A stretch of DNA of 41,938 nt, taken from the NCBI GenBank assembly GCA_900766735.1, contig CAAFWO010000048.1, positions 1 through 41,938 of the forward strand, read 5' to 3'. Below, one piece after another: positions 32,725-39,725 of the stretch. Every line of letters starts with the position of its first letter. Position 1 is the stretch's first letter. This DNA comes from Clostridia bacterium. GTDB taxonomy: Bacteria > Bacillota > Clostridia > CAKSNL01 > HGM11501. The position numbers and the translations under genes are program-made. The notes beneath the pieces were generated by a model that was not told where the DNA came from, searched no databases, and worked only from the letters and a program-made list of their open reading frames with translations.

Positions 32725-33787
32725 AGTCGTTTTCACCTCCGATGATTGTGAATTTAAGATTAAGCGCGTTATCGAGCAGAATAATATCCGCGTCAAAGCC
32801 CGGAGCGATGCGCCCCTTCGTGCTAAGGCCGGCATACTCCGCCGGCGCGCCGCTTGCCATATAGAACGCGTCGCGCTCCGGAACGCCCCAGCTTATGAGC
32901 TTTTTAACGCCGTAGAGTATCGAGTGCGAGCTCCCGGCGATCGTTCCGTCGGTAAGGCGCGCCTCGCCGTTTATCATTTTGATGTCCAGCCCGTCATACT
33001 TATAGTCGCCGTCGGGCAGATACGCCGGATTCACCGAGTCGCTTATCACGATCATTTTCCGGCCGAACGTCTTATAGAGCATCTTCACGACCGATCTGTG
33101 AACGTGAAGCCCGTCGCAGATGACCTGCGCCCACGCGTCCGCCTCGATCGCCGCGCCGATGATGCCGGGCTCCCTGTGGCAAAGCGGCGTCATCGCGTTA
33201 AAGGTGTGCGTGAGGCAGTCCGCCCCGAGGCCGATTGCGGCAAGTGCGGTGTCATAGTCCGCGTCCGAATGGCCGATAATGCACTTCGCACCGCATTTTT
33301 CGATAAACTCGAACGCGCCCGGAAGCTCCGGCGCAAGCGTTATCATATTGACGTTCGTAAATGTTTTAAACTCTTCGAGCGAGGGGTTTTTAATAAAATC
33401 CTCGTTCTGCGCGCCCTTGTGTTTCTTGCTCACATAGGGCCCTTCCATGTGAAAGCCCATGATGCGCGCGCCGTGGTCAAAGTCCGTCCTCTCGTGCGTC
33501 ACGCGGCGGATGGTCTCACTGCTCGCCGTCGTCGTCGTGGGGAACCACGCCGTCACGCCCTGACTGCTCTGATAGTCCGAGAGCTCCTCCAAGTGGCCGC
33601 CGCTCGTCACGTCGTGCCCGAGCGCACCGTGAGTGTGAATGTCGATAAGCCCGGCGAACGCCTTAAGGCCGCCCATATCCTCGCCCGGAAGGCCGGATTT
33701 GCCGACGAAGGCGATTCTGCCCGATTTTATCACGATGTCGCAAAGGGAAGAGCCGACCGAAACGTTTTTTAATACCCTGTCAGCCAT
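32708..33787 (-). CDS. nagA: N-acetylglucosamine-6-phosphate deacetylase
   Basis: 359 residues, amidohydrolase fold. It removes acetate from GlcNAc-6-phosphate, giving glucosamine-6-phosphate for NagB. Metal and active-site motifs in order: DIHTHG (about 50-55), HMEGPY (the metal Glu), GHSDA, HTFNAM and ISDSV (catalytic Asp). Start 33787 is within the end of nagB (ATGGCTGA, 8-bp overlap) and has GGAGGC 7 nt upstream. The downstream stop overlaps the start of the ROK gene. All catalytic residues are present. Confidence 0.94.
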   Translation of the reverse strand: MADRVLKNVSVGSSLCDIVIKSGRIAFVGKSGLPGEDMGGLKAFAGLIDIHTHGALGHDVTSGGHLEELSDYQSSQGVTAWFPTTTTASSETIRRVTHERTDFDHGARIMGFHMEGPYVSKKHKGAQNEDFIKNPSLEEFKTFTNVNMITLAPELPGAFEFIEKCGAKCIIGHSDADYDTALAAIGLGADCLTHTFNAMTPLCHREPGIIGAAIEADAWAQVICDGLHVHRSVVKMLYKTFGRKMIVISDSVNPAYLPDGDYKYDGLDIKMINGEARLTDGTIAGSSHSILYGVKKLISWGVPERDAFYMASGAPAEYAGLSTKGRIAPGFDADIILLDNALNLKFTIIGGENDYVCRD

Positions 33788-34502
33788 TGTAAGCCTCCAT
33801 GTCGCAGATGATGACTGCGTTTTCATGCATATTTAAGACGGTGGACGGGTTCTCCGTGTTGATCTTTTCGGTCAGAAGCCCGGAAAGCGCGTTGTGCTTC
33901 GCCTTGCCGGAGACCAAAAGCAGGATCATTTTCGACTTCATAATCGAGCCCATTCCCATCGTGATCGCGCGGCGCGGCACGTCCTCCTCGCGCTCGAAAA
34001 AGCGCACGTTCGCCGCGATTGTGTTCTCTGTCAGCGTCACGACGTGCGTCCGCGAGTCGAGATTTTCGTTAGGCTCGTTAAAGCCGATGTGCCCGTTTCT
34101 GCCGATTCCGAGGATCTGCAAATCGATGCCGCCGGCCTTTTTTATCGCCTCGTCATAGCGGCGGCACTCCTCCTCGGCGTCCGGTGTGCTGCCCGAGGGA
34201 ATGTGAATGTTCTCTTCCGGCACGCCGGCTCTGTCAAAAAAGTTTTTCTTCATATAATAGTGATAGCTCTGCTCGTTGTCCGGAGCGATCGGGTAATATT
34301 CGTCCAGATTGAACGTCGTCACGCCCGAAAAGTCGACCTCGCCGGACTCCTTCATCAGGCAGAGCCTTTCGTACATTCCGAGCGGCGTCGACCCTGTCGC
34401 GAGGCCGAGCACCGAATTTGCCTTCAGCATCACCTGTGAGCGGACAAACTCCGCCGCCTTCTCGGAAACCTCATCGTAATTTTTGCAGATAATCAATCTC
34501 AT
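33780..34502 (-). CDS. nagB: glucosamine-6-phosphate deaminase
   Basis: 240 residues. It converts glucosamine-6-phosphate to fructose-6-phosphate and ammonia, feeding amino sugars into glycolysis, the reverse direction of GlmS. Motifs: GLATGSTPLGMY (phosphate binding), TFNLDEYYP (catalytic Asp region) and GIGRNGHIGFNEPN. Start 34502 has AAGGAGC 8-9 nt upstream; the longer frame to 34565 would run through the promoter. It is the first gene of nagB-nagA-rok and is divergent from an AraC-family gene. Confidence 0.95.
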   Translation of the reverse strand: MRLIICKNYDEVSEKAAEFVRSQVMLKANSVLGLATGSTPLGMYERLCLMKESGEVDFSGVTTFNLDEYYPIAPDNEQSYHYYMKKNFFDRAGVPEENIHIPSGSTPDAEEECRRYDEAIKKAGGIDLQILGIGRNGHIGFNEPNENLDSRTHVVTLTENTIAANVRFFEREEDVPRRAITMGMGSIMKSKMILLLVSGKAKHNALSGLLTEKINTENPSTVLNMHENAVIICDMEAYNG

Positions 34503-34521
34503 AATCAGCGCTCCTTTTCTC

Positions 34522-34550
34522 TTGCCATTTTGCCACTCCTGTGCTATAAT
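34522..34550 (+). promoter_or_regulatory. promoter of the AraC-family regulator
   Basis: TTGCCA (34522-34527), 17-bp spacer, TATAAT (34545-34550). It interleaves with the minus-strand nag promoter: the two -10 boxes are only 3 bp apart. Confidence 0.65.
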
Positions 34551-34553
34551 AAT

Positions 34554-34582
34554 ATAATATAACATATTTTATGTATTTTCAA
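34554..34582 (-). promoter_or_regulatory. promoter of nagB-nagA-rok
   Basis: Minus strand TTGAAA (34582-34577), 17-bp spacer, TATTAT (34559-34554). An imperfect inverted repeat AGCAA-caaaa-TTGCT (34582-34596) beside its -35 is a candidate operator. Confidence 0.65.
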
Positions 34583-34630
34583 GCAACAAAATTGCTGATT
34601 TTTAACACAATATTGCCGGAGGTGACAAAA

Positions 34631-35491
34631 TTGGAATCATTTGTTTTTGAGTCGCATCAGAACGCGGACGGCGCGCTTCCTTTTATCTTTCATTACGATG
34701 TGCTCTCCGAAAATGCGGCGGACTGCTCCGTGCCTGAGGGCGTTCCGCTCCTTCGCTACGGCAAGCGGTGCATCTATAACTGGCACGAGAATATCGAGCT
34801 TTTGTATATCGTGAAAGGTGAGGGCACGCTCTTTTCGGACGGGCGGCGCTTTTCCTTCCGCGAGGGGGACACGGTCGCCGTGAACTCGCTCGAACTGCAC
34901 TTTACCGAGGCCTTAAACGAGCTTTCCTATTTCGTCATTATCCCCGACCGCGGATTTTTGAAGGTGAACTCGGTCGACACGTCGGCTCTTTCGCTAAAGC
35001 ACGTCATAACATCGGAGGAGTCGGGCGCGCTCTTTTGGCGTATCGCAGAGCTCTATGCGTCGGACGATTCTCTGCGCGAGGCGAAGCTGAAGGCCGCGCT
35101 TTTGGAGCTTGTCATATTGCTGGCGGACTCCTTCAGGTCGGACGAGGCGGCTTTGCCTCAGTCAAAGTCGCTTGCGAGAATGAAGATAATCATAAGCTAC
35201 ATTAACGCGCATCTGGAGGAGCACATCTCGGCGGACGAGGTCGCCCGCGCGGCGTCGCTCTCGAAATATCACTTTCTGCGCGAATTTAAAAAGCTCACCG
35301 GCATGACGCTGGTAGGCTTCATCAATAATTTAAGGTGCGAAAAGGCGCGCTCGCTCCTCTCGTCGGGCGAGCTTTCGGTGTCGGAGGTGTACTCCGCGTG
35401 CGGATTCGACAACGCGTCGTATTTCACGCGCGTGTTCCGCGAGAACGCCGGTATGACCCCGTCCGATTACCGCGCTATGTGCCGCCGGTGA
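34631..35491 (+). CDS. AraC-family transcriptional regulator, probable nag operon regulator
   Basis: 286 residues. An N-terminal cupin sensor domain (about 1-150; NWHENIELLYIVKGEGTLFSDG) and a C-terminal double helix-turn-helix domain (about 185-286; ISADEVARAASLSKYHFLREFKKLTG and the second helix pair ending FDNASYFTRVFRENAGMTPSDYR). TTG 34631 is chosen since CCGGAGG (34616-34622) is 8 nt upstream; the in-frame GTG at 34622 overlaps that site. Divergent placement and shared promoter region suggest control of nagBA-rok, with an amino sugar or derivative as the cupin ligand (inference). Confidence 0.88.
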   Translation: MESFVFESHQNADGALPFIFHYDVLSENAADCSVPEGVPLLRYGKRCIYNWHENIELLYIVKGEGTLFSDGRRFSFREGDTVAVNSLELHFTEALNELSYFVIIPDRGFLKVNSVDTSALSLKHVITSEESGALFWRIAELYASDDSLREAKLKAALLELVILLADSFRSDEAALPQSKSLARMKIIISYINAHLEEHISADEVARAASLSKYHFLREFKKLTGMTLVGFINNLRCEKARSLLSSGELSVSEVYSACGFDNASYFTRVFRENAGMTPSDYRAMCRR

Positions 35492-35724
35492 GCCGAAGGC
35501 ACAACTGTTACCTTAAGCGGTCGATTCTGAGAATCGACCCTACGATGTGCCGGAGGTGCACTTATTCCTTCTTCACTATTACATATTCCCTCAATCTGTA
35601 GGGTTCTCACGTCCTCGGCGACCCGTAAGCGCGCTAACCTACCCCTCATCCGGTATTCCGACAAGCCGTCATACCACCTTCCCCCAAGGGGGGTGCGTTT
35701 AAAACTGCGACAAATTTCATAGCT
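35492..35724. repeat. composite intergenic repeat: two facing-away GTAGGG modules plus a cccctcatc-frame copy
   Basis: 35517-35543 (minus) is GTAGGG-TCGATTCT-C-AGAATCGA; 35598-35624 (plus) is GTAGGGTTCTCACGTCC...GACCC. The segment TTACATATTCCCTCAATCT before the second is the same as at 38665-38683. 35641-35702 is the cccctcatc frame with GGTAT...ATACC inside. Confidence 0.65.
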
Positions 35725-35728
35725 CCCG

Positions 35729-35752
35729 AAAAGCCCCAAGGGGCTTTTTTTT
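35729..35752 (+). terminator. terminator after the AraC-family gene region
   Basis: AAAAGCCCC-AA-GGGGC followed by eight T. Confidence 0.8.
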
Positions 35753-35791
35753 CGTGCCCGAAAGACAATATTTTTTACTATTACTTATTTA

Positions 35792-35819
35792 TTTACCCTT
35801 TTTTTACTCTTTGTATAAT
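35792..35819 (+). promoter_or_regulatory. promoter of the pseudo-receiver regulator
   Basis: TTTACC (35792-35797), 16-bp spacer, TATAAT (35814-35819). Confidence 0.6.
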
Positions 35820-35854
35820 ATAATTAAAATTATTATACCGGGGAGAGGATAAAG

Positions 35855-36673
35855 GTGAAAATTGCATGTCTTGACGAGGATGTCGCCGAGCTTGAAAAAA
35901 CCGTTGCGCTCTGCTCGGCCAATCCCGAGATCACTTTGGCCGAAGGCTTTACCAACAAAATGCAGCTTTTTAGACAGTTAAAAATCGAGGAATATAACAT
36001 AGTATTATCGGAAACCGTGATAGATTCATCACCGCTTCACGGAATTATTTCCGAGATCAAAAGGATAAGTCCGCGGACGGAGGTCGCCTTTCTGACGAGC
36101 CTGCCGGACTATGCACTCGACGCCTTCGAGGCGGAGGCGATAGGCTATTGCATCAAGCCGTGCACGTCGGAGACTGTCCGAAAGACGGTTCGCCGATACC
36201 TTAAATTTTATCCGGAATGCGGAAAAAAGAAGGTGCGCGTGCTGACCTTCGGGCGGTTCGACGTGTTTTCCGGAGACAAAATTATTCACTTTTCCAACAA
36301 AAAATCAAAAGAGCTTTTGGCGCTTTTGATCGACAGGTTCGGCGGAAGCATCCGCATGGAGCAGGTGATAGACACGCTTTGGGAGGACAGGGCATATGAC
36401 GAGAGCACAAAGGCGCTCTACCGTATCGCCTTGAAGAACCTGCGCGACACGCTCACCGAGTACGGCTGCCGCGACATCTTAATCGAATCGCGCGGGGAGC
36501 GCAGCATCGATGTCGGCAAGGTCGACTGCGACTATTACAAGTTCACGCGCGACCCGGAGAAGTATTCGTCGCTCTTCACCGGAGAGTATATGCTCGACTA
36601 CACGTGGGGCGAATACACGCTCGCGAGGCTGGTGCGCATCGCCGAGGATAATTTAAAAATCATGCCGTATTAA
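35855..36673 (+). CDS. receiver-like transcriptional regulator with winged-helix/BTAD-type output
   Basis: 272 residues, GTG start behind GGGGAGAGG. Residues 1-120 follow the receiver fold: acidic D7-E8-D9, T81 and the conserved Lys101 in GYCIKPCTSE, but the phospho-acceptor Asp is replaced by Ser52 (NIVLSETVID where families have VFLDI). Residues about 127-225 are a winged-helix domain of the OmpR/SARP type (FGRFDVFSGDKIIHFSNKKSKELLALLIDR...TLWEDRAYDESTKALYRIALKNLR). The last 45 residues start a short BTAD-like helix. It therefore probably acts without phosphorylation, through ligand, partner or level control. It precedes two secreted-protein genes and may control them. Confidence 0.8.
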   Translation: MKIACLDEDVAELEKTVALCSANPEITLAEGFTNKMQLFRQLKIEEYNIVLSETVIDSSPLHGIISEIKRISPRTEVAFLTSLPDYALDAFEAEAIGYCIKPCTSETVRKTVRRYLKFYPECGKKKVRVLTFGRFDVFSGDKIIHFSNKKSKELLALLIDRFGGSIRMEQVIDTLWEDRAYDESTKALYRIALKNLRDTLTEYGCRDILIESRGERSIDVGKVDCDYYKFTRDPEKYSSLFTGEYMLDYTWGEYTLARLVRIAEDNLKIMPY

Positions 36674-36817
36674 TTTTACGCTCTTTTTACGCGGAGCGTT
36701 ATATAATGCTCATACAAGGGATGTCAATACCCGATCCGGGGCTACCTTGCCGTGCCCTTTTGACGGTATTTACATAAAAAAATATATATTTTTTTAGAAG
36801 GAGGAGAGGTCTTTATT
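36674..36817 (+). promoter_or_regulatory. leader region of the secreted-protein pair, possibly structured
   Basis: TATAAT at 36702-36707 lacks a good -35. Bases 36716-36775 are GC-rich and can form AAGGG/CCCTT, AATACC/GGTATT and CCCG-atc-CGGG pairings, some mutually exclusive. No known riboswitch class is recognised. A poly-A/T tract and GAAGGAGGAG ribosome site precede the gene. Confidence 0.35.
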
Positions 36818-38275
36818 ATGAAAGGGCTTTTCAAAAAAACGGCCGCGGGCGTTATCTCGGTTGCACTTTTGGCATCGATGGGCACGGCGGCTTTGGCACA
36901 TTCGGAAATGGACAATATGGTATTCGCCGGCTATGATACCACCGATCCGGAAAATCCCAACAGGATCTACAACGAGGTCATCAACGGCAGGTACACAAAC
37001 AAGCAGGTTTTGGTTCCCGTTACTCCCGAGTGGAGGATCGAGGGCTATGAGACCGCGTATCCCCATGCAGGCTACAGCAGAATGTATCTTGACGGCAAGG
37101 CTCAGGATATCACGCATTTCAACAACCTTTTCCCGCAGTGGGAGACAAGAAACAAGGACTATATGTGGGAGATCGTCTGCGACGAGAACGGCAACCACAT
37201 GATCTGGCAGCGCCAGCAGACCAAGATCAACAACAAGACCTGGCAGTGGGATTTCGGCAACGACGCTTTGGGCGTTCCGGACAGCTTGGTTATGCAGAGA
37301 ACAAACAGGTCTGCATACGTTGTGAAAAAGGAGTTTAAGGACTACGGCTTCGGACGCTACACGAAGGACGGCAAGGCGCTTTCCGACGAGGAAGTTTCGA
37401 TGTATGCCGACTGGGGTCTTACCGACGTTATCACCGCGTGGAACGCGTTCGTTGACTCGGCAAGAGCGAAGGACAAAAACGGCGACGGCGTTTTATCCTA
37501 TGAAGAAAAGGTAACAAGCCTTCTTTCGGCGCGCGACGATCACGGCCGCTATGTTCTGACCGACGGTATGATCTCTGATATGATCGGCGTTGTCGAGAAC
37601 CAGTACATCACAGCAAAATTCAACAAGAATTCAAACGACGGCCTTGCAACAAAGAACGTTGCAGCTGAATATTTGAAGCACAGAAACGACGGCTGGAGCT
37701 GGAACTACGGCACAATCCGCATCAAGGCGAACGGCCCGTCCATCTCGTGGACAGACCCGGCATACACCTTTGAGAACACCGATCCCTATCTTCAGTATCA
37801 GTACCTCATCGTCAACGGCGTTATCATGGACGGCCACTATATCGGCCTTGACAAGAACGGCAACAAGCTCTATGCGGACAAGGTCATCCGTTACACAGGC
37901 GGCAAGGCAACTCCCGGCGTGACATGGAAGTTCGCGTTCTTCCAGAATGCGAAGGACAAGGACGGCAAGATCCTTCCCGATGTTTACGAGGTTGTTGAGC
38001 AGAAGTTCGTCAACGGTCAGCCCGGTTATGACGGATTTGTTACCGACAAGGACGGAAACGTAGTGGGCAAGCCCATCTACAGAATCCCGACCGGCAAATA
38101 CGGCAACACATACTTTAAGTTAAACGGCAATATAATCGAGCTCTGGGTAGTTGACGAGGACGGCCACAAGGCGCTTCTTGAGACCTTTGAGAACGTGACG
38201 GGCAACTTGGGCGGCCTTATCGACGCATACACGACCGGTCTTGTTCACATCGTCGGTGACTACGACTGGAAATAA
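36818..38275 (+). CDS. secreted protein of unknown family with an EF-hand-like loop
   Basis: 485 residues. Signal peptide about 1-26 (VISVALLASMGTAALA). The mature protein is rich in Trp and Tyr and has no transmembrane or wall anchor. A canonical calcium-type loop DKNGDGVLSYEE lies at about residues 222-233. Similar DK(N/D)G turns recur near the end (LDKNGNKLYADK, KDKDGKILPD, TDKDGNVVGKP), suggesting a repeated beta-rich domain at about 320-440. I do not recognise the family. GAAGGAGGAG upstream of the ATG is a strong ribosome site and codon use is biased (AAG, AAC, GGC), which suggests high expression. The next gene begins 2 nt after its stop. Confidence 0.75.
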   Translation: MKGLFKKTAAGVISVALLASMGTAALAHSEMDNMVFAGYDTTDPENPNRIYNEVINGRYTNKQVLVPVTPEWRIEGYETAYPHAGYSRMYLDGKAQDITHFNNLFPQWETRNKDYMWEIVCDENGNHMIWQRQQTKINNKTWQWDFGNDALGVPDSLVMQRTNRSAYVVKKEFKDYGFGRYTKDGKALSDEEVSMYADWGLTDVITAWNAFVDSARAKDKNGDGVLSYEEKVTSLLSARDDHGRYVLTDGMISDMIGVVENQYITAKFNKNSNDGLATKNVAAEYLKHRNDGWSWNYGTIRIKANGPSISWTDPAYTFENTDPYLQYQYLIVNGVIMDGHYIGLDKNGNKLYADKVIRYTGGKATPGVTWKFAFFQNAKDKDGKILPDVYEVVEQKFVNGQPGYDGFVTDKDGNVVGKPIYRIPTGKYGNTYFKLNGNIIELWVVDEDGHKALLETFENVTGNLGGLIDAYTTGLVHIVGDYDWK

Positions 38276-38277
38276 TC

Positions 38278-38565
38278 ATGAAAAAGCTTACAGCAATTTT
38301 GCTTATCGGTGCGTCGGTTTTGTCCGGTGTGATAACATCGTCGGCTAAGAGCCGCCTTTTAGAGGTCGGCACGGTCGAGATAAAGGAGCCGGAACATTAT
38401 CTGACGCACGAGGAAACATCGAAAATCGTCAATGAGTCCGCAAAGGCGGAAATGGAAGCGATCAAAAACGGCACGTATAAGCCGCCGTTCGCTTTCGGGG
38501 AAAAGAGCGATAACGGAACAAGAAAGTCCGGCACGCTCCGTGACTATTTTTCGGAAATAAGATGA
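38278..38565 (+). CDS. small secreted protein, partner of the preceding gene
   Basis: 95 residues. Signal peptide about 1-23 (LTAILLIGASVLSGVITSSAKS). The mature part is charged (LEVGTVEIKEPEHYLTHEETSKIV and a helix ESAKAEMEAIKNG) and ends GTLRDYFSEIR. No family recognised. It starts 2 nt after the preceding stop with no clear ribosome site of its own, so it is probably translated by coupling. The pair ends at the terminator 38568-38597. Confidence 0.7.
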   Translation: MKKLTAILLIGASVLSGVITSSAKSRLLEVGTVEIKEPEHYLTHEETSKIVNESAKAEMEAIKNGTYKPPFAFGEKSDNGTRKSGTLRDYFSEIR

Positions 38566-38567
38566 AT

Positions 38568-38597
38568 AAAACCGCGATGAGTCATCATCGCGGTTTT
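38568..38597 (+). terminator. terminator of the secreted-protein pair
   Basis: AAAACCGCGATGA, loop GTCA, TCATCGCGGTTTT then TT. Confidence 0.9.
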
Positions 38598-38623
38598 TTC
38601 ACCGTTGCCGGTGCGAGGGGACG

Positions 38624-38760
38624 ATTATTCCTTAAGCGGTCGATTCTCAGAATCGACCCTACGGTTACATATTCCCTCAATCTGTAGGGTTCGGCGTTTA
38701 CGACGAACCGGGGGACGGGGCAAACCACCGGCGCGTCTGAAACCGCCGCGCCCTACGGGC
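38624..38760. repeat. cluster of three GTAGGG modules
   Basis: 38638-38662 (minus) GTAGGG-TCGATTCT-G-AGAATCGA; 38684-38709 (plus) GTAGGG with GGTTCG-g-CGT-tt-ACG-a-CGAACC; 38730-38756 (minus) GTAGGG with GGCGCG...CGCGCC. The first two repeat the arrangement of 35517-35624 with a different second hairpin. Confidence 0.7.
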
Positions 38761-38787
38761 GCACTAAAAAGTGCGCACATCTTTTAT

Positions 38788-38816
38788 TTGACAATATCTC
38801 TTCGTCGGTGTATAAT
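38788..38816 (+). promoter_or_regulatory. full-consensus sigma-A promoter of the E2-like/acyl-CoA synthetase operon
   Basis: TTGACA (38788-38793), exactly 17 bp, TATAAT (38811-38816). Confidence 0.85.
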
Positions 38817-38858
38817 AAAGAAGGTTTGCTGAAATTTTTTAGGAAGAGGAATATTTAT

Positions 38859-39725
38859 ATGAGAAAATGGGGCGACAGGCGCGATGCTGAGAGAATCCGC
38901 AACATCGACGGCGTGCACGCATACATGGCATACGGAATGCCGAAACGAACCGAAGCAGAGGTCTATATCAACGAAAAGATCGATGTGACCGAGCTTTTGC
39001 GCTACATCGACGAAAAGAACGCCTCCGGCGAGCGGAAGGTGACACTTTTTCACTGCTTCATCGCGGCGGTCGCGAGAACGGTCAAAATGCGCCCTCTTTT
39101 AAACCGCTACATATCCGGAAAGCGCTACTATATGCGCCGCGAGATCACGATGGGCTTCGTCGTTAAAAAGCGCTTTGCCGACTCGGCGGAGGAGACCTTA
39201 ATGATCTACCGCCCGAAGGAGGATGAGGCGCTCGTCGACATCACGGATAAGATCTCCGGCAACGTGAAAAAGACAAAGTCCGGCGAGGAAAAACAGGGAG
39301 CGGACGACATATTAAACGTCATCAAGCACTTCCCGAAGCCGATCATGAACCTTTTCATCTGGACGCTGCGCTTTTTGGACAGCCACGGCCTCATGCCGGC
39401 GGCGTATACCGATGTTGACACCGAGTACTGCACGGTGCTTTTGTCAAACCTCGGCAGTATCAAGTGCGACGCAGTGTACCACCACCTTAATAATTTCGGC
39501 ACGAACGGCATAGTTATAACGATAGGGACGATCCATAAGGAGCTCATGGAGTCCGAGTCCGGCGAATTTGTGCCGCGCGACACGGTGAACATCGGCGTGA
39601 CGTTAGACGAGCGCATCGCGGACGGATTTTACTTCGCGCGTTCGCTAAAGCTTGTTAAGCACATTTTCAATAACCCCGAACTTCTGGATAAACCGTTAGG
39701 AGAGGTGATCGATTTTGAATTCTGA
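38859..39725 (+). CDS. 2-oxoacid dehydrogenase E2-like acyltransferase domain protein, catalytic His absent
   Basis: 288 residues, no lipoyl or E3-binding domain. The fold of E2/chloramphenicol acetyltransferase is recognised from FHCFIAAVARTVKMRPLLNRY, the LSNLGSI strand and the C-terminal DERIADGFYFARSLK. In true E2 enzymes the last motif is DHRxxDG with the catalytic His; here it is DERIADG (about 250-256), so ordinary acyl transfer chemistry is doubtful. ATG 38859 has AGGAAGAGGA 8 nt upstream; the longer frame reaches into the -10 box. The stop overlaps the TTG of the acyl-CoA synthetase gene by 11 bp, so the two products are made together and probably work on the same acyl group. Confidence 0.75.
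   Translation: MRKWGDRRDAERIRNIDGVHAYMAYGMPKRTEAEVYINEKIDVTELLRYIDEKNASGERKVTLFHCFIAAVARTVKMRPLLNRYISGKRYYMRREITMGFVVKKRFADSAEETLMIYRPKEDEALVDITDKISGNVKKTKSGEEKQGADDILNVIKHFPKPIMNLFIWTLRFLDSHGLMPAAYTDVDTEYCTVLLSNLGSIKCDAVYHHLNNFGTNGIVITIGTIHKELMESESGEFVPRDTVNIGVTLDERIADGFYFARSLKLVKHIFNNPELLDKPLGEVIDFEF

Noticed and set aside
32483..33772. A 429-codon open frame on the plus strand opposite nagA and the ROK gene
   Set aside because: It is the GC-rich antisense shadow of two clearly recognised genes; no ribosome site and an Arg/His/Ala-rich translation typical of shadows.
36712..36775. Cyclic-di-GMP or other known riboswitch before the secreted pair
   Set aside because: The GGGCTACC-like piece recalls part of such motifs, but the conserved core (for example GGACGCAAAGCC) is absent.
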